A stretch of DNA of 64,000 bases from Lysinibacillus fusiformis (lineage in GTDB: Bacteria; Bacillota; Bacilli; Bacillales_A; Planococcaceae), in contig JASENG010000007.1 in NCBI GenBank assembly GCA_030027265.1, forward strand, positions 164,484-228,483, written 5' to 3'. The notes beneath the pieces were generated by a model, which saw only the letters and a program-made list of their open reading frames with translations, was not told the DNA's origin and made no database searches. Position 1 is the stretch's first letter, and every line of letters begins with the position of its first letter. Of the stretch, positions 52,973 through 63,579 are shown piece after piece. The position numbers and the translations under genes were made by a program.

Positions 52973-54616
52973 ATGCAGGACTATTTCACACTGAACCTAT
53001 TAGACCGTTTCGAAAAACTATTCAGGGGGCTCGGCATCGATTACAAGGTGATGAGAAAAATCCTGCAAGTCAAGCTCACGATGGATGGGCGTCGAGTGCC
53101 GACGATTTTCTCGCAAAATGCGAAGAAAAAAGATAAGGAACCGACCAATCAATATATCAAATCCTTATGGATATATGTTTTATTCGGACTGTTTTTAATT
53201 CCTTTTCTCCTGATGGGCGAAAACTATCTGTTTCAGATGAGCATGGTATATGGGATCTTCACTTTCTTTATCATGACATCTTTAATTTCGGATTTTTCAT
53301 CCGTCTTGCTGGATATACGCGATCGAAATATTCTCTATCCAAAGCCGGTTGATCGGAAAACGATTAGTGCAGCCAAGCTAATGCATGTCATGATTTATCT
53401 ATCATATTTAACGATTGCACTGGTCGGAATTCCTTTGATTGTGAGTCTTTTTGTGAAAGGTATTTTATTTTTCCTCATAACACTTGTCAATATCATTTTG
53501 TTGGACTTGCTGATCGTTGTGTTGACGGCGCTAATCTACTTCCTGGTATTGCGTTTCTTTGATGGGGAAAAGCTGAAGGATATTATTAATTACGTTCAAA
53601 TTGGGTTGTCCCTTGCCGTTATGATTGGCTATCAATTAATTGGACGTTCCTTTGAAATTTTCAACTTAACCGTTACCTTTAACCTTGAATGGTGGCAAGT
53701 ATTTGTTTTCCCGATATGGTATGGAGCAAATACAGAGTTATTGCTGAATCGGAACTTTGAACCAGCAACGATTTTATTTACGGTTCTGGCGCTGCTTGTG
53801 CCAATTCTGGCGATGTGGATTTACATAAAGCTGACACCAGCTTTTGAACACAATCTTCAAAAGCTTTCGTATCATGGGAACGCCAAAGAAAAAAGGAAAA
53901 GCAAGCTTCGCCAAACGCTTGTGAATATTATTTGCCGCTCAAAAGAAGAACGGGCATTCTTCCGATTTGCCACGATGATGATGAAAAACGAACGGGAATT
54001 TAAATTGAGGGTGTATCCGTCTTTGGGGTTCTCCATCGTCATTCCATTAATTTTTATTTTCGGTGCATTTCGTTCAGATCTCGATAATCTATCAAACAGC
54101 AATTCCTATTTATCCATTTACTTTAGTTTGATCATCATCCCGACAATTATGGTGGTGCTGAAATTCTCGGGAAAATATAAGGGGGCTTGGATTTACAAGG
54201 CAGCACCATTGGATAAACTTGCCCCTATGTTTAGCGGAACGATCAAGTCATTTATCGTCAATCTGTTTTTGCCGATTTACTTGCTCCTAAGTATTATATT
54301 TGTAGTTTTATATGGCGCTGGAATTTTGCCGGATTTAATCGTCGTGTTCTTGCATGCCTGTATTTACGCAGTCATCTGCTTTATGCTTCTAAACAAATCC
54401 ATTCCATTTTCACAGTCCTTTGATGAGTACAACCAAAACGGCAATGGCATTATTATTTTCGGGCTGATGCTGATTGTTGCTTTGTTAGCCGGGCTGCATT
54501 ATTTGAGCACTTTATTTGCTTATGGAACCTATGTCTATTTAGTTATTGTAATCCTTGGGTTAGTGATTCTGTGGAAACAAGCCTTTAACATCACATGGGA
54601 AAAGATTTATGAATAA
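52973..54616 (+). CDS. ABC exporter-type membrane protein (large)
   Basis: ATG 52973 is favoured because GGGGAG lies eight bases upstream; GTG 52967 also overlaps the upstream stop. The 547-aa protein has about 12 predicted helices in two halves around a soluble region, and an NREFKLRVYPSLGFSIVIPL segment. It is the permease partner of the 52191 ATPase. Substrate unknown. Confidence 0.8.
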   Translation: MQDYFTLNLLDRFEKLFRGLGIDYKVMRKILQVKLTMDGRRVPTIFSQNAKKKDKEPTNQYIKSLWIYVLFGLFLIPFLLMGENYLFQMSMVYGIFTFFIMTSLISDFSSVLLDIRDRNILYPKPVDRKTISAAKLMHVMIYLSYLTIALVGIPLIVSLFVKGILFFLITLVNIILLDLLIVVLTALIYFLVLRFFDGEKLKDIINYVQIGLSLAVMIGYQLIGRSFEIFNLTVTFNLEWWQVFVFPIWYGANTELLLNRNFEPATILFTVLALLVPILAMWIYIKLTPAFEHNLQKLSYHGNAKEKRKSKLRQTLVNIICRSKEERAFFRFATMMMKNEREFKLRVYPSLGFSIVIPLIFIFGAFRSDLDNLSNSNSYLSIYFSLIIIPTIMVVLKFSGKYKGAWIYKAAPLDKLAPMFSGTIKSFIVNLFLPIYLLLSIIFVVLYGAGILPDLIVVFLHACIYAVICFMLLNKSIPFSQSFDEYNQNGNGIIIFGLMLIVALLAGLHYLSTLFAYGTYVYLVIVILGLVILWKQAFNITWEKIYE

Positions 54617-54620
54617 AAAA

Positions 54621-54660
54621 GAAACGCTGCTGATCTTGAAATCAGCAGCGTTTCTTTTTT
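54621..54660. terminator. Bidirectional terminator
   Basis: Perfect 14-bp stem GAAACGCTGCTGAT/ATCAGCAGCGTTTC, tail TTTTTT, with A6 on the 5' side. Confidence 0.9.
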
Positions 54661-55270
54661 ATAATTCAGCCTGTTCAAGCGTATATTTGTCTATTAATCT
54701 TTTCGTATGCGGCATGAAATAGTTGAGAATAACCCCACCAAGACAAACCGTTAATATCGTCCCAATACCAATTGGGCCATCAAAAAGCATGGCCATGATC
54801 AAGAAAACGATGTAGATGAATGTTCTCGAAAGAAATACATTCGTTCTTGTCAACTCTTGCAGGATCAATGTCAGTCGGTCAACTGGAATCGGTGCAAAAT
54901 TCGTTTGTAAATAGATGGCAGTCCCTAGTCCAACAACAACCAATCCAATTCCAAAGTAAACTGCTTTACTGACCCATGCTTCAGGTGCGATCAGGTTTTG
55001 CAATAAAAAAAGCCACATATCAATCCCAATCCCTGTTATAAAGGCAGTTACAAGCCCCAATACTTCCGGTCTTTGCCTTTTTAAAAGGGAATTTGTGCCT
55101 ATCAATATCACCGCGATGATGATTTCCCAGCTTCCCACAGTAAGCCCCACATTCCTGGACAGCCCGACCAAAAGTGCGTCAAAAGGTGAGGTGCCAAGGT
55201 TCGATTGAATCGTGAAGGAAATGCCAAGGGTTAATATTAGAATACCAAATATATAGAAGACATATCTCAC
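54659..55270 (-). CDS. YczE/YitT-like membrane protein
   Basis: GTG 55270 follows GAGGT. The 203-aa protein has about six membrane helices, with SNLGTSPFDALLVGLSRNVG and IPVDRLTLILQELTR, matching the YczE/YyaS type. Function not established. It is divergent from the MarR gene and the 55294 operator overlaps its promoter region. Confidence 0.75.
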   Translation of the reverse strand: MRYVFYIFGILILTLGISFTIQSNLGTSPFDALLVGLSRNVGLTVGSWEIIIAVILIGTNSLLKRQRPEVLGLVTAFITGIGIDMWLFLLQNLIAPEAWVSKAVYFGIGLVVVGLGTAIYLQTNFAPIPVDRLTLILQELTRTNVFLSRTFIYIVFLIMAMLFDGPIGIGTILTVCLGGVILNYFMPHTKRLIDKYTLEQAEL

Positions 55271-55293
55271 TTTTATTTACCTCACAGCCGTTA

Positions 55294-55317
55294 TTTTTGT
55301 TGCATTTACAACAAAAA
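55294..55317. promoter_or_regulatory. MarR-type palindrome upstream of yczE-like gene
   Basis: Perfect arms TTTTTGTTG-N6-CAACAAAAA, 23 bases upstream of the GTG start of the YczE-like gene. Likely bound by the divergent MarR protein. Confidence 0.65.
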
Positions 55318-55343
55318 GCATTTACATTTAAACTATACCAAAT

Positions 55344-55363
55344 ATTGTTGCACTTGCAATAAT
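55344..55363 (+). promoter_or_regulatory. Second palindrome upstream of MarR gene
   Basis: ATTGTTGC-ACTT-GCAATAAT is an inverted repeat with one mismatch, carrying the same TTGTTGC half-site as the 55294 palindrome. It lies 22 bases before the MarR start, suggesting autoregulation. Confidence 0.55.
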
Positions 55364-55384
55364 TGTTTTGCTAAGGAGCTTATC

Positions 55385-55837
55385 ATGAAAGAAATATTGC
55401 GTGAAATTGGAATGATAGCAAGGGCCCTCGATTCGATTAGCAATATCGAATTTAAAGAATTCGACCTGACAAAAGGGCAATATTTATACCTTGTGAGAAT
55501 ATGCGAAACTCCAGGCATCATTCAGGAGAAGCTGGCTGAGATGATTAAAGTAGATCGAACAACAGCAGCTCGGGCCGTCAAAAAATTGGAGAGCAATGGC
55601 TTTATTGAAAAAAAAGAGGATGAAATCAATAAAAAAATAAAAAAGCTGTATCCAACTGAAAAAGGGTTACAAGTATATCCATTTATCAAAAGAGAACATG
55701 ACTACTCCGATCAAGTGGCTTTAGAAGGATTTTCCGAAGAAGAGGTCGATGCCATCTTCAGCCTTCTCCAAAGAGTTCGAAAAAATGTGGAAAAAGACTG
55801 GGATTATGTGAAAAAGGGGAACAAACGGGATTACTGA
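55385..55837 (+). CDS. MarR-family transcriptional regulator
   Basis: The 150-aa protein starts at ATG 55385 with AAGGAG upstream. It has the MarR winged helix: KGQYLYLVRICETPGIIQEK, DRTTAARAVKKLESNGFIEK and a basic wing KKIKKLYPTEKG. Probably senses a small ligand and controls YczE, itself and possibly the paiAB pair 20 bases downstream. Confidence 0.85.
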   Translation: MKEILREIGMIARALDSISNIEFKEFDLTKGQYLYLVRICETPGIIQEKLAEMIKVDRTTAARAVKKLESNGFIEKKEDEINKKIKKLYPTEKGLQVYPFIKREHDYSDQVALEGFSEEEVDAIFSLLQRVRKNVEKDWDYVKKGNKRDY

Positions 55838-55853
55838 ATTTAGGGGGCTATAA

Positions 55854-56366
<513 letters not shown>

Positions 56367-56389
56367 TACTAGTGGAAGGCGGGCTTTCT

Positions 56390-57001
56390 ATGTATAGACC
56401 AAAGTACTTTAAGATGACGGATGACACGATTGTTTACGAGATGATGAAAACCAATAGCTTTGCAACGCTTTTTTCTCAACACGATGGCATGCCATTTGCC
56501 ACTCATTTACCGCTAATTTTGAATGAGGAAAATACATATTTATATGGTCACTTTGCACGTCCAAATTCTCAGTGGAAGGATATCCAAAACCAAACTGTTC
56601 TAGCTACTTTCCATGGGCCTCATTGTTATATCTCTCCGTCTTGGTATGAAACGAATAAAGCAGTTCCAACATGGAATTATGTAACAGTTCATGTTTATGG
56701 AGAAGTTGAGCTGTTGGAAGATGAAAATGAGTTGGCAGAGCACCTGCAGGAGATGGTGTTGAAATATGAATCGCCGGACAGCACATACAGATTACAGGAT
56801 GTAGATGCTGATTTTCTTGCTGTTTTACATAAAGGGGTTCAAGGATTCAAAATAAAAATTAATAAAATAGAAGGAAAGGCGAAGTTAAGCCAAAACCATT
56901 CCATAGAGCGGCAAGAGCTCGTTATCAATCAGCTGGAAAAAATTCCAAAAACGGATGAACAACAGATTGCCTCATTAATGAAGGCCAATCTAAAAAGGTA
57001 A
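56390..57001 (+). CDS. paiB: PaiB-like FMN-binding protein
   Basis: ATG 56390 follows GGAAGGCGGG; the in-frame GTG 18 bases earlier is less likely. The 203-aa protein has the PaiB pattern: [42 protein letters not shown] and [13 protein letters not shown], a split-barrel flavin-like fold. In B. subtilis paiAB affects sporulation and degradative enzyme genes. A terminator follows. Confidence 0.85.
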   Translation: MYRPKYFKMTDDTIVYEMMKTNSFATLFSQHDGMPFATHLPLILNEENTYLYGHFARPNSQWKDIQNQTVLATFHGPHCYISPSWYETNKAVPTWNYVTVHVYGEVELLEDENELAEHLQEMVLKYESPDSTYRLQDVDADFLAVLHKGVQGFKIKINKIEGKAKLSQNHSIERQELVINQLEKIPKTDEQQIASLMKANLKR

Positions 57002-57063
57002 AATCCCTCCATTAAAGATGGATGATTAAAATCAAAGTGAAAGAAATAGAAGCTTGGAATACT

Positions 57064-57106
57064 AAAAAACATCGAAAATCGCTATATCAATGTTCGATGT
57101 TTTTTG
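57064..57106 (+). terminator. Terminator after paiB
   Basis: AAAAAACATCGAA pairs with TTCGATGTTTTTT. Confidence 0.75.
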
Positions 57107-57156
57107 TATGGGTTTCAATCAGTAGCAGCTGAATTCTTTTGCTTTTAAGTACATTT

Positions 57157-58143
57157 TTACCCGTCAGACGTTACAGCTGCTATAGCGGCCATAGATGCAA
57201 TCATTGCAGCTTGTTGAGCCTGCATAATAATTTCGATGGTTGTCATCATTCCAGTACTGGAAACGCTCGCATCACCCGTTATTTCACTCAGTAATAAATG
57301 AACCGCGAACATAAAATTAATATCTTCTTGCCATTTAAAGTCTTTTTCCATGTTTAAACGGTTTGTTAGCTGGATCACTTCCTGCATATTTACTTGAGTT
57401 TGATCACACAGAGCAAGCATACCGATAGTTGGATAATGCATCGGTTTCGGTTTTTTCCAAAGTTGCTTTACTTCTTCATATATTTGCGTACATTGATTAC
57501 TCAATTGTTTTGGGTCACCTTTAGGATTTAGAGAAATAATATGGCTTAAAAATTGCAAGTCATTGCCTTTTCTAAATCCTCCGAGTTGGAGTTGATGGTA
57601 GAATCCCTCAATACTCTCCATCAGTGAAGGAATCTCCTCATTTCGTGATGCTAACAAAATAGTAAGGGGATAATCATCTTGCGTGGTTAAAAACATATGC
57701 TCCCTCTGCATTGCTTTGTAAATGATTTGGGCTTTTTCAATCAATGCCTCATATTCGGATGATTTTGTTTCTCCCGTGAAAGCAACACCTGCTGCAATAT
57801 AGGTAAACATCCCCCGTTTAAAACCGCCTTTAATCAGCATTTCATATAAATCAAGGTAGGGTTTAAAGACATTCTCTGGATCCTCAAAATGGATATCCAA
57901 CATGGCCGCAATGGAAAAGCGCTGGGACGATCGAAGTGTATTAAAAGCATCAACACTAGATTTGATATGCTCACTAACCCGCATAAATCGTTGTAAATCA
58001 AAAGGTCGATCATTTACAGCATACATGGAAGAGATAAGCATGATCATCCTTTTGTCAGAGACTTTCCACTTTAAAGCATTTTTTAACTCGGTATATATGG
58101 ATAGAAATAGGTCTACTTTATGTTCCAGATTTTTTGTATGCAC
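57157..58143 (-). CDS. DUF4003-like protein
   Basis: GTG 58143 follows GAGGATGTG. The 328-aa protein is mostly helical, ending in an Ala/Met-rich tail (QAQQAAMIASMAAIAAVTS). The body (SSMYAVNDRPFDLQRFMRVS, FKRGMFTYIAAGVAF, DDYPLTILLASRNEEI) resembles the DUF4003 family as I recall it. No catalytic motif. Function unknown. Confidence 0.7.
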   Translation of the reverse strand: MHTKNLEHKVDLFLSIYTELKNALKWKVSDKRMIMLISSMYAVNDRPFDLQRFMRVSEHIKSSVDAFNTLRSSQRFSIAAMLDIHFEDPENVFKPYLDLYEMLIKGGFKRGMFTYIAAGVAFTGETKSSEYEALIEKAQIIYKAMQREHMFLTTQDDYPLTILLASRNEEIPSLMESIEGFYHQLQLGGFRKGNDLQFLSHIISLNPKGDPKQLSNQCTQIYEEVKQLWKKPKPMHYPTIGMLALCDQTQVNMQEVIQLTNRLNMEKDFKWQEDINFMFAVHLLLSEITGDASVSSTGMMTTIEIIMQAQQAAMIASMAAIAAVTSDG

Positions 58144-58308
58144 AAATAATCACATCCTCTAAATATTCTATTATTTGTTATACGAACAGTTAACCCAAAT
58201 GTTTCGGTTAAAAGCATTTTTACAAATTATTCCGCAGCTTGTAGTAAAAAAATGCACTCAGCTGTTTAATGGCTTGTGATTTGTGAAATAATAAATTTGC
58301 CTATTTAC

Positions 58309-58361
58309 ATAGGGTATGGGGGTATGATAAAGTTTAGATATAGGGTGTGGGGGTATATAAA
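58309..58361 (+). promoter_or_regulatory. CsoR operators and copper promoter
   Basis: Two CsoR-type sites ATAGGGTATGGGGGTAT (58309-58325) and ATAGGGTGTGGGGGTAT (58340-58356) are 31 bp apart. The second lies in the 17-bp spacer of TTTAGA (58333-58338) and TATAAA (58356-58361). Copper-free CsoR would block this promoter. Confidence 0.8.
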
Positions 58362-58388
58362 AAACCTCAACTAAGGAGTGGTAGATAA

Positions 58389-58715
58389 ATGGAGCACGAT
58401 CTAAATGATGAGAACTGCTGTTCAAGTTCAAATGAACGGAAAAGCCATCATTCCGAGGAAACAAAGAAAAACCTCATCACAAGGCTGAACCGCGTTGAAG
58501 GCCAAATCCGCGGCATTAAAGGGTTAATTGAAAAAGACACGTATTGTGATGATGTCATAACACAAATCTCAGCTGCACAATCGGCTTTAAATGGTGTAGC
58601 TAAAATGCTTTTAGAAACACATCTGAAGGAATGCGTTGCAGATCGCATTCAAGAAGGGGATTTGGAAGTTCTGGATGAAGTACTTGTAACGATTCAAAAA
58701 TTAATGAAAAAATAA
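58389..58715 (+). CDS. csoR: CsoR copper-sensing repressor
   Basis: ATG 58389 follows AAGGAGTGG. The 108-aa protein has the CsoR four-helix pattern: ITRLNRVEGQIRGIKGLIEK, DTYCDDVITQ, LLETHLKECVAD, supplying Cys, His, Cys as copper ligands. It is first in the csoR-copZ-copA operon. Its N-terminal extension is Cys-rich (ENCCSSS). Confidence 0.9.
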   Translation: MEHDLNDENCCSSSNERKSHHSEETKKNLITRLNRVEGQIRGIKGLIEKDTYCDDVITQISAAQSALNGVAKMLLETHLKECVADRIQEGDLEVLDEVLVTIQKLMKK

Positions 58716-58727
58716 GGAGTAGATCTT

Positions 58728-58934
58728 ATGGAAAATATAATTTTAAATGTTAGCGGCATGTCTTGCGGCCATTGTGTAAAAGCTATTGAAGGCAGTGTAG
58801 GAGAATTGGCGGGTGTTGACCAAGTTAAAGTTAATCTGGAAGATGGTCAGGTTGCTGTATCATTTAATAACGAGAAAGTTACGCTGGATAAAATTAAAGA
58901 AACAATTGATGACCAAGGCTATGATGTTGAATAA
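58728..58934 (+). CDS. copZ: CopZ copper chaperone
   Basis: The 68-aa HMA-domain protein has the metal motif MSCGHC near residues 10-15 and a typical beta-alpha-beta pattern. It carries Cu(I) to CopA. It lies 12 bases after csoR with AAGGAG upstream. Confidence 0.9.
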   Translation: MENIILNVSGMSCGHCVKAIEGSVGELAGVDQVKVNLEDGQVAVSFNNEKVTLDKIKETIDDQGYDVE

Positions 58935-58982
58935 ATAAACGATAAGAGTGCTCTACAGGCACTCTAATTTTAGCAAAAATAT

Positions 58983-58999
58983 ATACCCCCAATAGGTAT
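58983..58999 (+). promoter_or_regulatory. Third CsoR-like site before copA
   Basis: ATACCCCCAATAGGTAT is an inverted form of the upstream operators with a conserved TACCCCC half and a weaker other half. It lies 16 bases before the copA start, overlapping its leader. Confidence 0.6.
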
Positions 59000-59015
59000 G
59001 TGAAGGTGGATCGGT

Positions 59016-61466
59016 ATGACAACAGCATCAAATGAAAATACAAAAATAAATAAGGAAGCAAGTCTTCAAATTACAGGTATGACTTGTGCGGCCTGTGCAA
59101 CGCGAATTGAAAAGGGCTTAAACAAAATGGATGGTGTGGAACAAGCAACTGTCAATTTAGCCCTTGAAAAGTCAACGATACAATATGATCCTTCAAAACT
59201 GAGGGAAGAAGATTTTGAAAAGAAAATTGAGGCGCTTGGCTATGGGGTTGTAAAGCAAAAAACGGAATTTGCTATTACGGGAATGACTTGTGCCGCATGC
59301 GCTGCACGAATTGAAAAAGGTTTAAATAAAATCGATGGAATCGCTTCTGCAAACGTAAATTTAGCGCTGGAAAAGGCTGTGGTCGAATTTAATCCATCCG
59401 AAGTTTCGATTGCAGACATTATTGCTAAGGTAGAAAAGCTGGGCTATGGGGCGCATCAAAAGCAAGAAGACAAAGAACAAGCAGATTATCGGGAACTAGC
59501 GATTAAAGATCAAAAACGTAAATTTATCCTTTCTGCTATTCTTTCATTGCCATTATTATGGACGATGGTCGGGCATTTTTCATTTACTTCATTTCTATAT
59601 GTACCTGAGTTTTTAATGAATCCATGGGTTCAAATGCTATTTGCGACACCAGTGCAATTTGTTATTGGTAAACAATTTTATGCGGGAGCCTATAAATCAC
59701 TGCGTAACGGTAGTGCCAATATGGATGTACTAGTGGTCATGGGTACTTCAGCAGCTTACTTCTATAGTGTCTATCAAGCAATTGTGGCAGCAGGTACACA
59801 TCATGGTCCGCATTTATATTTTGAAACAAGTGCCGTTTTAATTACACTCATTCTTTTAGGGAAATTATTCGAAGCAAAGGCAAAGGGGCGTTCATCTGAA
59901 GCGATAAAAAAATTAATGGGGCTTCAAGCGAAGACAGCCATTGTACTTCGAGATGGTGTGGAGAAAGAAATATCCCTTGCAGAAGTCATTATTGGTGACA
60001 CAATTCTAGTAAAACCTGGCGAGAAAATACCTGTTGATGGCGAAGTAATCGATGGAACAACGGCGGTTGATGAATCCATGTTAACGGGTGAAAGTTTGCC
60101 GGTAGATAAAAAAGTAAATGATGTTTTATACGGATCAACTATCAATAAAAATGGTTTCATTAAGATGAAAGCTACAAAAGTCGGCCGTGATACGGCGCTC
60201 GCCCAAATTATTAAAGTAGTGGAGGATGCACAAGGCACAAAAGCGCCAATTCAACGATTAGCAGATAAAATCTCTGGCGTATTTGTACCGATTGTCATCG
60301 GCATTGCAATCCTGACATTCTTCGTTTGGTTTTCCTTAGTTGAACCAGGGAATTTCACGCAAGCACTTGAGGTGTTAATTGCAGTTCTTGTTATTGCTTG
60401 TCCATGTGCACTAGGTTTAGCGACTCCAACTTCAATCATGGCTGGGTCTGGGCGTGCAGCTGAATTCGGCATTTTATTTAAAGGCGGAGAGCATTTAGAA
60501 CAAACACAGGGCATCGATGCAGTTGTAGTAGATAAAACCGGCACTGTCACACATGGTAAACCCGTCTTAACGGATGTTTACGCAGTTAGTGGCCAAAATG
60601 AAGAGAAGTTTTTATCCCTGATTGGTGCAGCAGAGAAACAATCTGAGCATCCGCTAGCCCAAGCAATCGTTCAAGGGATTCTAGATAAAGGCATCGAATT
60701 GGGGAATGTCCAATTCTTTGAAGCAATTCCGGGCTATGGTGTACAGGCAACCGTTTCAGGTCAGGGGATTGTCATTGGTACACGTAAATTGATGCAGCAA
60801 TACGGGATTGATATTCAATCGGTGCTGCCTACAATGGAGAAGCTTGAAAGTGATGGGAAAACAGCCATGTTAGCGGCCATTAATGGACAGTATGCTGGTC
60901 TGGTAGCTGTAGCAGATACCATTAAAGAAACATCCAAAGAAGCGATAGTCCGCTTGCAAGACATGGGCATCAAGGTGATTATGATGACTGGCGATAACAA
61001 ACGTACAGCACAAGCCATTGGTAAAGAGGTAGGCGTCGACGCAGTAATTGCAGAAGTATTGCCTGAAGGGAAAGCAGAAGAGGTCAAGAAGCTGCAGCAA
61101 CAGGGAAAAAAGGTAGCGATGGTCGGCGATGGCATTAATGACGCACCGGCACTGGCAACAGCAGATATCGGTATGGCAATTGGAACGGGTACGGATGTCG
61201 CCATGGAAGCAGCGGATATTACATTAATTCGTGGGGACCTAAACAGTATTGCAGATGCTATCTTAATGAGCCGCAAAACAATGCGCAATATCAAACAAAA
61301 CCTATTCTGGGCATTTGCTTATAACATTATCGGGATTCCGATTGCAGCAGTGGGTCTCCTTGCTCCATGGGTAGCAGGCGCGGCAATGGCATTTAGTTCC
61401 GTATCGGTTGTGTTAAATGCATTACGTTTACAGAGGGTGAAATTAGAAAAAAATAAAGAACAATAG
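59016..61466 (+). CDS. copA: CopA Cu(I)-exporting P1B ATPase
   Basis: The 816-aa protein has two HMA domains ([14 protein letters not shown] near 23 and [14 protein letters not shown] near 90), [10 protein letters not shown] in TM6, phosphorylation site DKTGT, and [11 protein letters not shown]. It pumps Cu(I) outward using ATP. The start ATG 59016 follows AAGGTGGATC. Confidence 0.95.
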   Translation: MTTASNENTKINKEASLQITGMTCAACATRIEKGLNKMDGVEQATVNLALEKSTIQYDPSKLREEDFEKKIEALGYGVVKQKTEFAITGMTCAACAARIEKGLNKIDGIASANVNLALEKAVVEFNPSEVSIADIIAKVEKLGYGAHQKQEDKEQADYRELAIKDQKRKFILSAILSLPLLWTMVGHFSFTSFLYVPEFLMNPWVQMLFATPVQFVIGKQFYAGAYKSLRNGSANMDVLVVMGTSAAYFYSVYQAIVAAGTHHGPHLYFETSAVLITLILLGKLFEAKAKGRSSEAIKKLMGLQAKTAIVLRDGVEKEISLAEVIIGDTILVKPGEKIPVDGEVIDGTTAVDESMLTGESLPVDKKVNDVLYGSTINKNGFIKMKATKVGRDTALAQIIKVVEDAQGTKAPIQRLADKISGVFVPIVIGIAILTFFVWFSLVEPGNFTQALEVLIAVLVIACPCALGLATPTSIMAGSGRAAEFGILFKGGEHLEQTQGIDAVVVDKTGTVTHGKPVLTDVYAVSGQNEEKFLSLIGAAEKQSEHPLAQAIVQGILDKGIELGNVQFFEAIPGYGVQATVSGQGIVIGTRKLMQQYGIDIQSVLPTMEKLESDGKTAMLAAINGQYAGLVAVADTIKETSKEAIVRLQDMGIKVIMMTGDNKRTAQAIGKEVGVDAVIAEVLPEGKAEEVKKLQQQGKKVAMVGDGINDAPALATADIGMAIGTGTDVAMEAADITLIRGDLNSIADAILMSRKTMRNIKQNLFWAFAYNIIGIPIAAVGLLAPWVAGAAMAFSSVSVVLNALRLQRVKLEKNKEQ

Positions 61467-61502
61467 CCAATTTTAAGGTGAGGAATGAATAGGGGGGACA
61501 AT

Positions 61503-62108
61503 GTGAAAAAAATTAAAATCGCCATCAATGGAGGAATCGGATTTGGTGCTAAACTCAATTCGAAACAGCTTATCACGATCTCCAAATATATGAATGACGA
61601 TGAGGAACTGGAGTTAACCACATTCCAACAGCTCTATATAGAAATACCTGAAGATAAAAAAGAAGCAATCATAGAAGAGTTCGAAAGTGTCGGGTTAGCC
61701 TGTTATCCTGTTGGAAACTTCGTAAAAAGCCTGAAAACCTGTAATTTTTGCAAAGGGGAAATCGAGGAAGGAATGCCTGTCGCAAAGGAATTAAATCAAC
61801 GTATAGCAGGAAAACCAGTCCCATTTACTTTGAAGGTTGCATACACAGGCTGTCCAATTGGCTGTGGCGAACCGATGTTAAGCGATATAGGAATTATGAA
61901 GATGAAAGATCATTACAATTTATATGTGGGGGGGAAGGCAAAAGGGAAAGATGCCGAAGTAGGCACTTTGCTGCTGGAGAATCTCACACCGGAAGAATTG
62001 TACGATTCAGTAGAGAAAATCGTTGCGCTATACGCGCAAAACGGGAAGAAAAGGGAGACATTCTATAAATTTTTGAGACGGATAGGCAGGGAGCAATTAA
62101 TAAGTTAA
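61503..62108 (+). CDS. Sulfite/nitrite-reductase-like ferredoxin-fold protein
   Basis: GTG 61503 is preferred with AGGGGGG five bases upstream (201 aa); ATG 61485 is possible. The protein has the ferredoxin-like half (INGGIGFGAKLNSKQLITIS) and a cluster region TCNFCKGEI with TGCPIGCGEPMLSDIG, a cysteine set fit for a 4Fe-4S/siroheme site, in a single-repeat, small form. It lies 36 bases after copA and may be read through. Partner and electron donor unknown. Confidence 0.75.
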   Translation: MKKIKIAINGGIGFGAKLNSKQLITISKYMNDDEELELTTFQQLYIEIPEDKKEAIIEEFESVGLACYPVGNFVKSLKTCNFCKGEIEEGMPVAKELNQRIAGKPVPFTLKVAYTGCPIGCGEPMLSDIGIMKMKDHYNLYVGGKAKGKDAEVGTLLLENLTPEELYDSVEKIVALYAQNGKKRETFYKFLRRIGREQLIS

Positions 62109-62116
62109 GTTTTAAC

Positions 62117-62152
62117 AGGGCATTAATTCAATGGGAATTAATGCTCTTTTTT
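62117..62152 (+). terminator. Terminator after copper operon extension
   Basis: GGGCATTAATTC pairs with GGAATTAATGCTC, tail TTTTTT. Confidence 0.85.
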
Positions 62153-62260
62153 ATTGAAGAGCATGAAACCAATTTAATGTGCCATTCGTAAATATAATTA
62201 TTGAAAGAATATTTCGTCATCTCTAGCAATCTATTTTCTATATCTAAAGGAGGTTTTCAA

Positions 62261-62461
62261 ATGAATCATGCTCGAGTAGCAACAGAATGCCCAAAATGCG
62301 GCGGTAAAGAATTCGGAAAAGGGAAACATAGTGGATATGCAGCCATGTATCCATCCAGAATGAGTTTTGGTTCAGATGTCGAATATATTATTTGTACGAA
62401 ATGTGGATTTATCATCGAAAGCTATGTAACCAAACCAGAGAAATTTAAAGGGACACTTTAG
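62261..62461 (+). CDS. Small zinc-ribbon protein
   Basis: ATG 62261 follows AAAGGAGG (66 aa). Two CxxC pairs, ECPKCGG and ICTKCGF, form a zinc ribbon. No other domain. Function unknown. Confidence 0.75.
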   Translation: MNHARVATECPKCGGKEFGKGKHSGYAAMYPSRMSFGSDVEYIICTKCGFIIESYVTKPEKFKGTL

Positions 62462-62550
62462 GGGCAGTTCAAGTGTCGGCAGCACCATGCATGCGTTTTG
62501 AAATGAGTTTTTTGGAATTAGCTGAAATAATAGAAAAAGAGGTATTTGTC

Positions 62551-63078
62551 ATGGTAACCAAAAGTGAAAAAGAAATTCTATTGGAAAATAGCGTCGAAAA
62601 TTTCAAAGTGCTGCTCGGTATTATCGAATCCGTCCCTAGCAGAAAACGCAGCCTTTCAATTGAAACGGAAGAAAGAGATAAGAATTTTCGAGATGTACTG
62701 ATGCATCTTTATGAATGGCATGCCATGCTTGAAAGATGGTATAGAGAAGGGATGGATGGAGATATCCCTTTCATGCCGGCGCCAGGTTACAAATGGAAGA
62801 CTCTGAAACTGCTTAATAAGCAGATTTGGGAAAACTATCAAGACGTAACCTTAAATCAAGCCATTAAAAAATTGAAGTTAAGCCATGAAAGAATTATGGC
62901 TCTTATAAACCGGCATACCAACGAAGAAATCATGACCAAAAAATATTATAAGTGGACCAAAACAAGTAATTTATACAGCTATTTTGCAGCAAACACATCC
63001 CATCACTACATTTGGGCCATCAAAAAATGTGAAGCTATTGCAAAGGCGATAGAAGGGGAGAGAGAATCCGTTGGTTGA
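62551..63078 (+). CDS. DfsB/ClbS-like four-helix protein
   Basis: ATG 62551 has AGAGG about nine bases upstream (175 aa); upstream in-frame GTG or ATG starts lack a site. The helix pattern with RDVLMHLYEWHAMLERWY, PGYKWKTLKLLNKQIWENYQ, and KKYYKWTKTSNLYSYFAANT resembles the DfsB/ClbS four-helix family. Some members act on damaged DNA or colibactin; role here unknown. Confidence 0.7.
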   Translation: MVTKSEKEILLENSVENFKVLLGIIESVPSRKRSLSIETEERDKNFRDVLMHLYEWHAMLERWYREGMDGDIPFMPAPGYKWKTLKLLNKQIWENYQDVTLNQAIKKLKLSHERIMALINRHTNEEIMTKKYYKWTKTSNLYSYFAANTSHHYIWAIKKCEAIAKAIEGERESVG

Positions 63079-63556
63079 AAATTTTATTGAATTTAAGCGT
63101 GCCACTGAAGCCGGTATGTTAGAAGAAGTGAAAAAACTTTTTTTAGAGTATGGCCAGTCTTTAGCTATTAATCTAGATTTTCAAAATTTTGATGCCGAAC
63201 TAAAATCGCTGCCAGGAAAGTATGCCCCACCAAATGGCACGATTATCCTGGCAATAGTGAATGGGCAAGTTGCAGGATGTGTGGCACTTCGCAAATTGAA
63301 AGATCGTATATGTAAAATGAAAAGACTATACGTCCGTGATGAATACAGAGGACTAAGGATCGGAAAGGGGCTAATTGAGGCAATCATCAATGAAGCGGCT
63401 CGTCTAAATTACGAATACATGAGGCTAGATACCCTTTCAACGATGGAAAAAGCGCAAAGTCTATACCGGTCATTAGGATTTTATGAGATTGAACCATACG
63501 TTTTTAATCCCATGGAAGGTACGAAATTTATGGAACTAAAATTGGGCTCATTCTAA
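63071..63556 (+). CDS. GNAT family N-acetyltransferase
   Basis: TTG 63071 overlaps the previous gene's end with AAGGGGAGAGAG upstream (161 aa). MKRLYVRDEYRGLRIGKGLI is the acetyl-CoA motif and MEKAQSLYRSLGFYEIEPY is motif B. Substrate unknown. Confidence 0.85.
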   Translation: MVENFIEFKRATEAGMLEEVKKLFLEYGQSLAINLDFQNFDAELKSLPGKYAPPNGTIILAIVNGQVAGCVALRKLKDRICKMKRLYVRDEYRGLRIGKGLIEAIINEAARLNYEYMRLDTLSTMEKAQSLYRSLGFYEIEPYVFNPMEGTKFMELKLGSF

Positions 63557-63579
63557 ATGAACTGGTTCTCGCAGTTAAC

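Noticed and set aside
60251..61294. Minus-strand frames within copA
   Set aside because: They are antisense to a highly conserved gene and reflect its codon bias.
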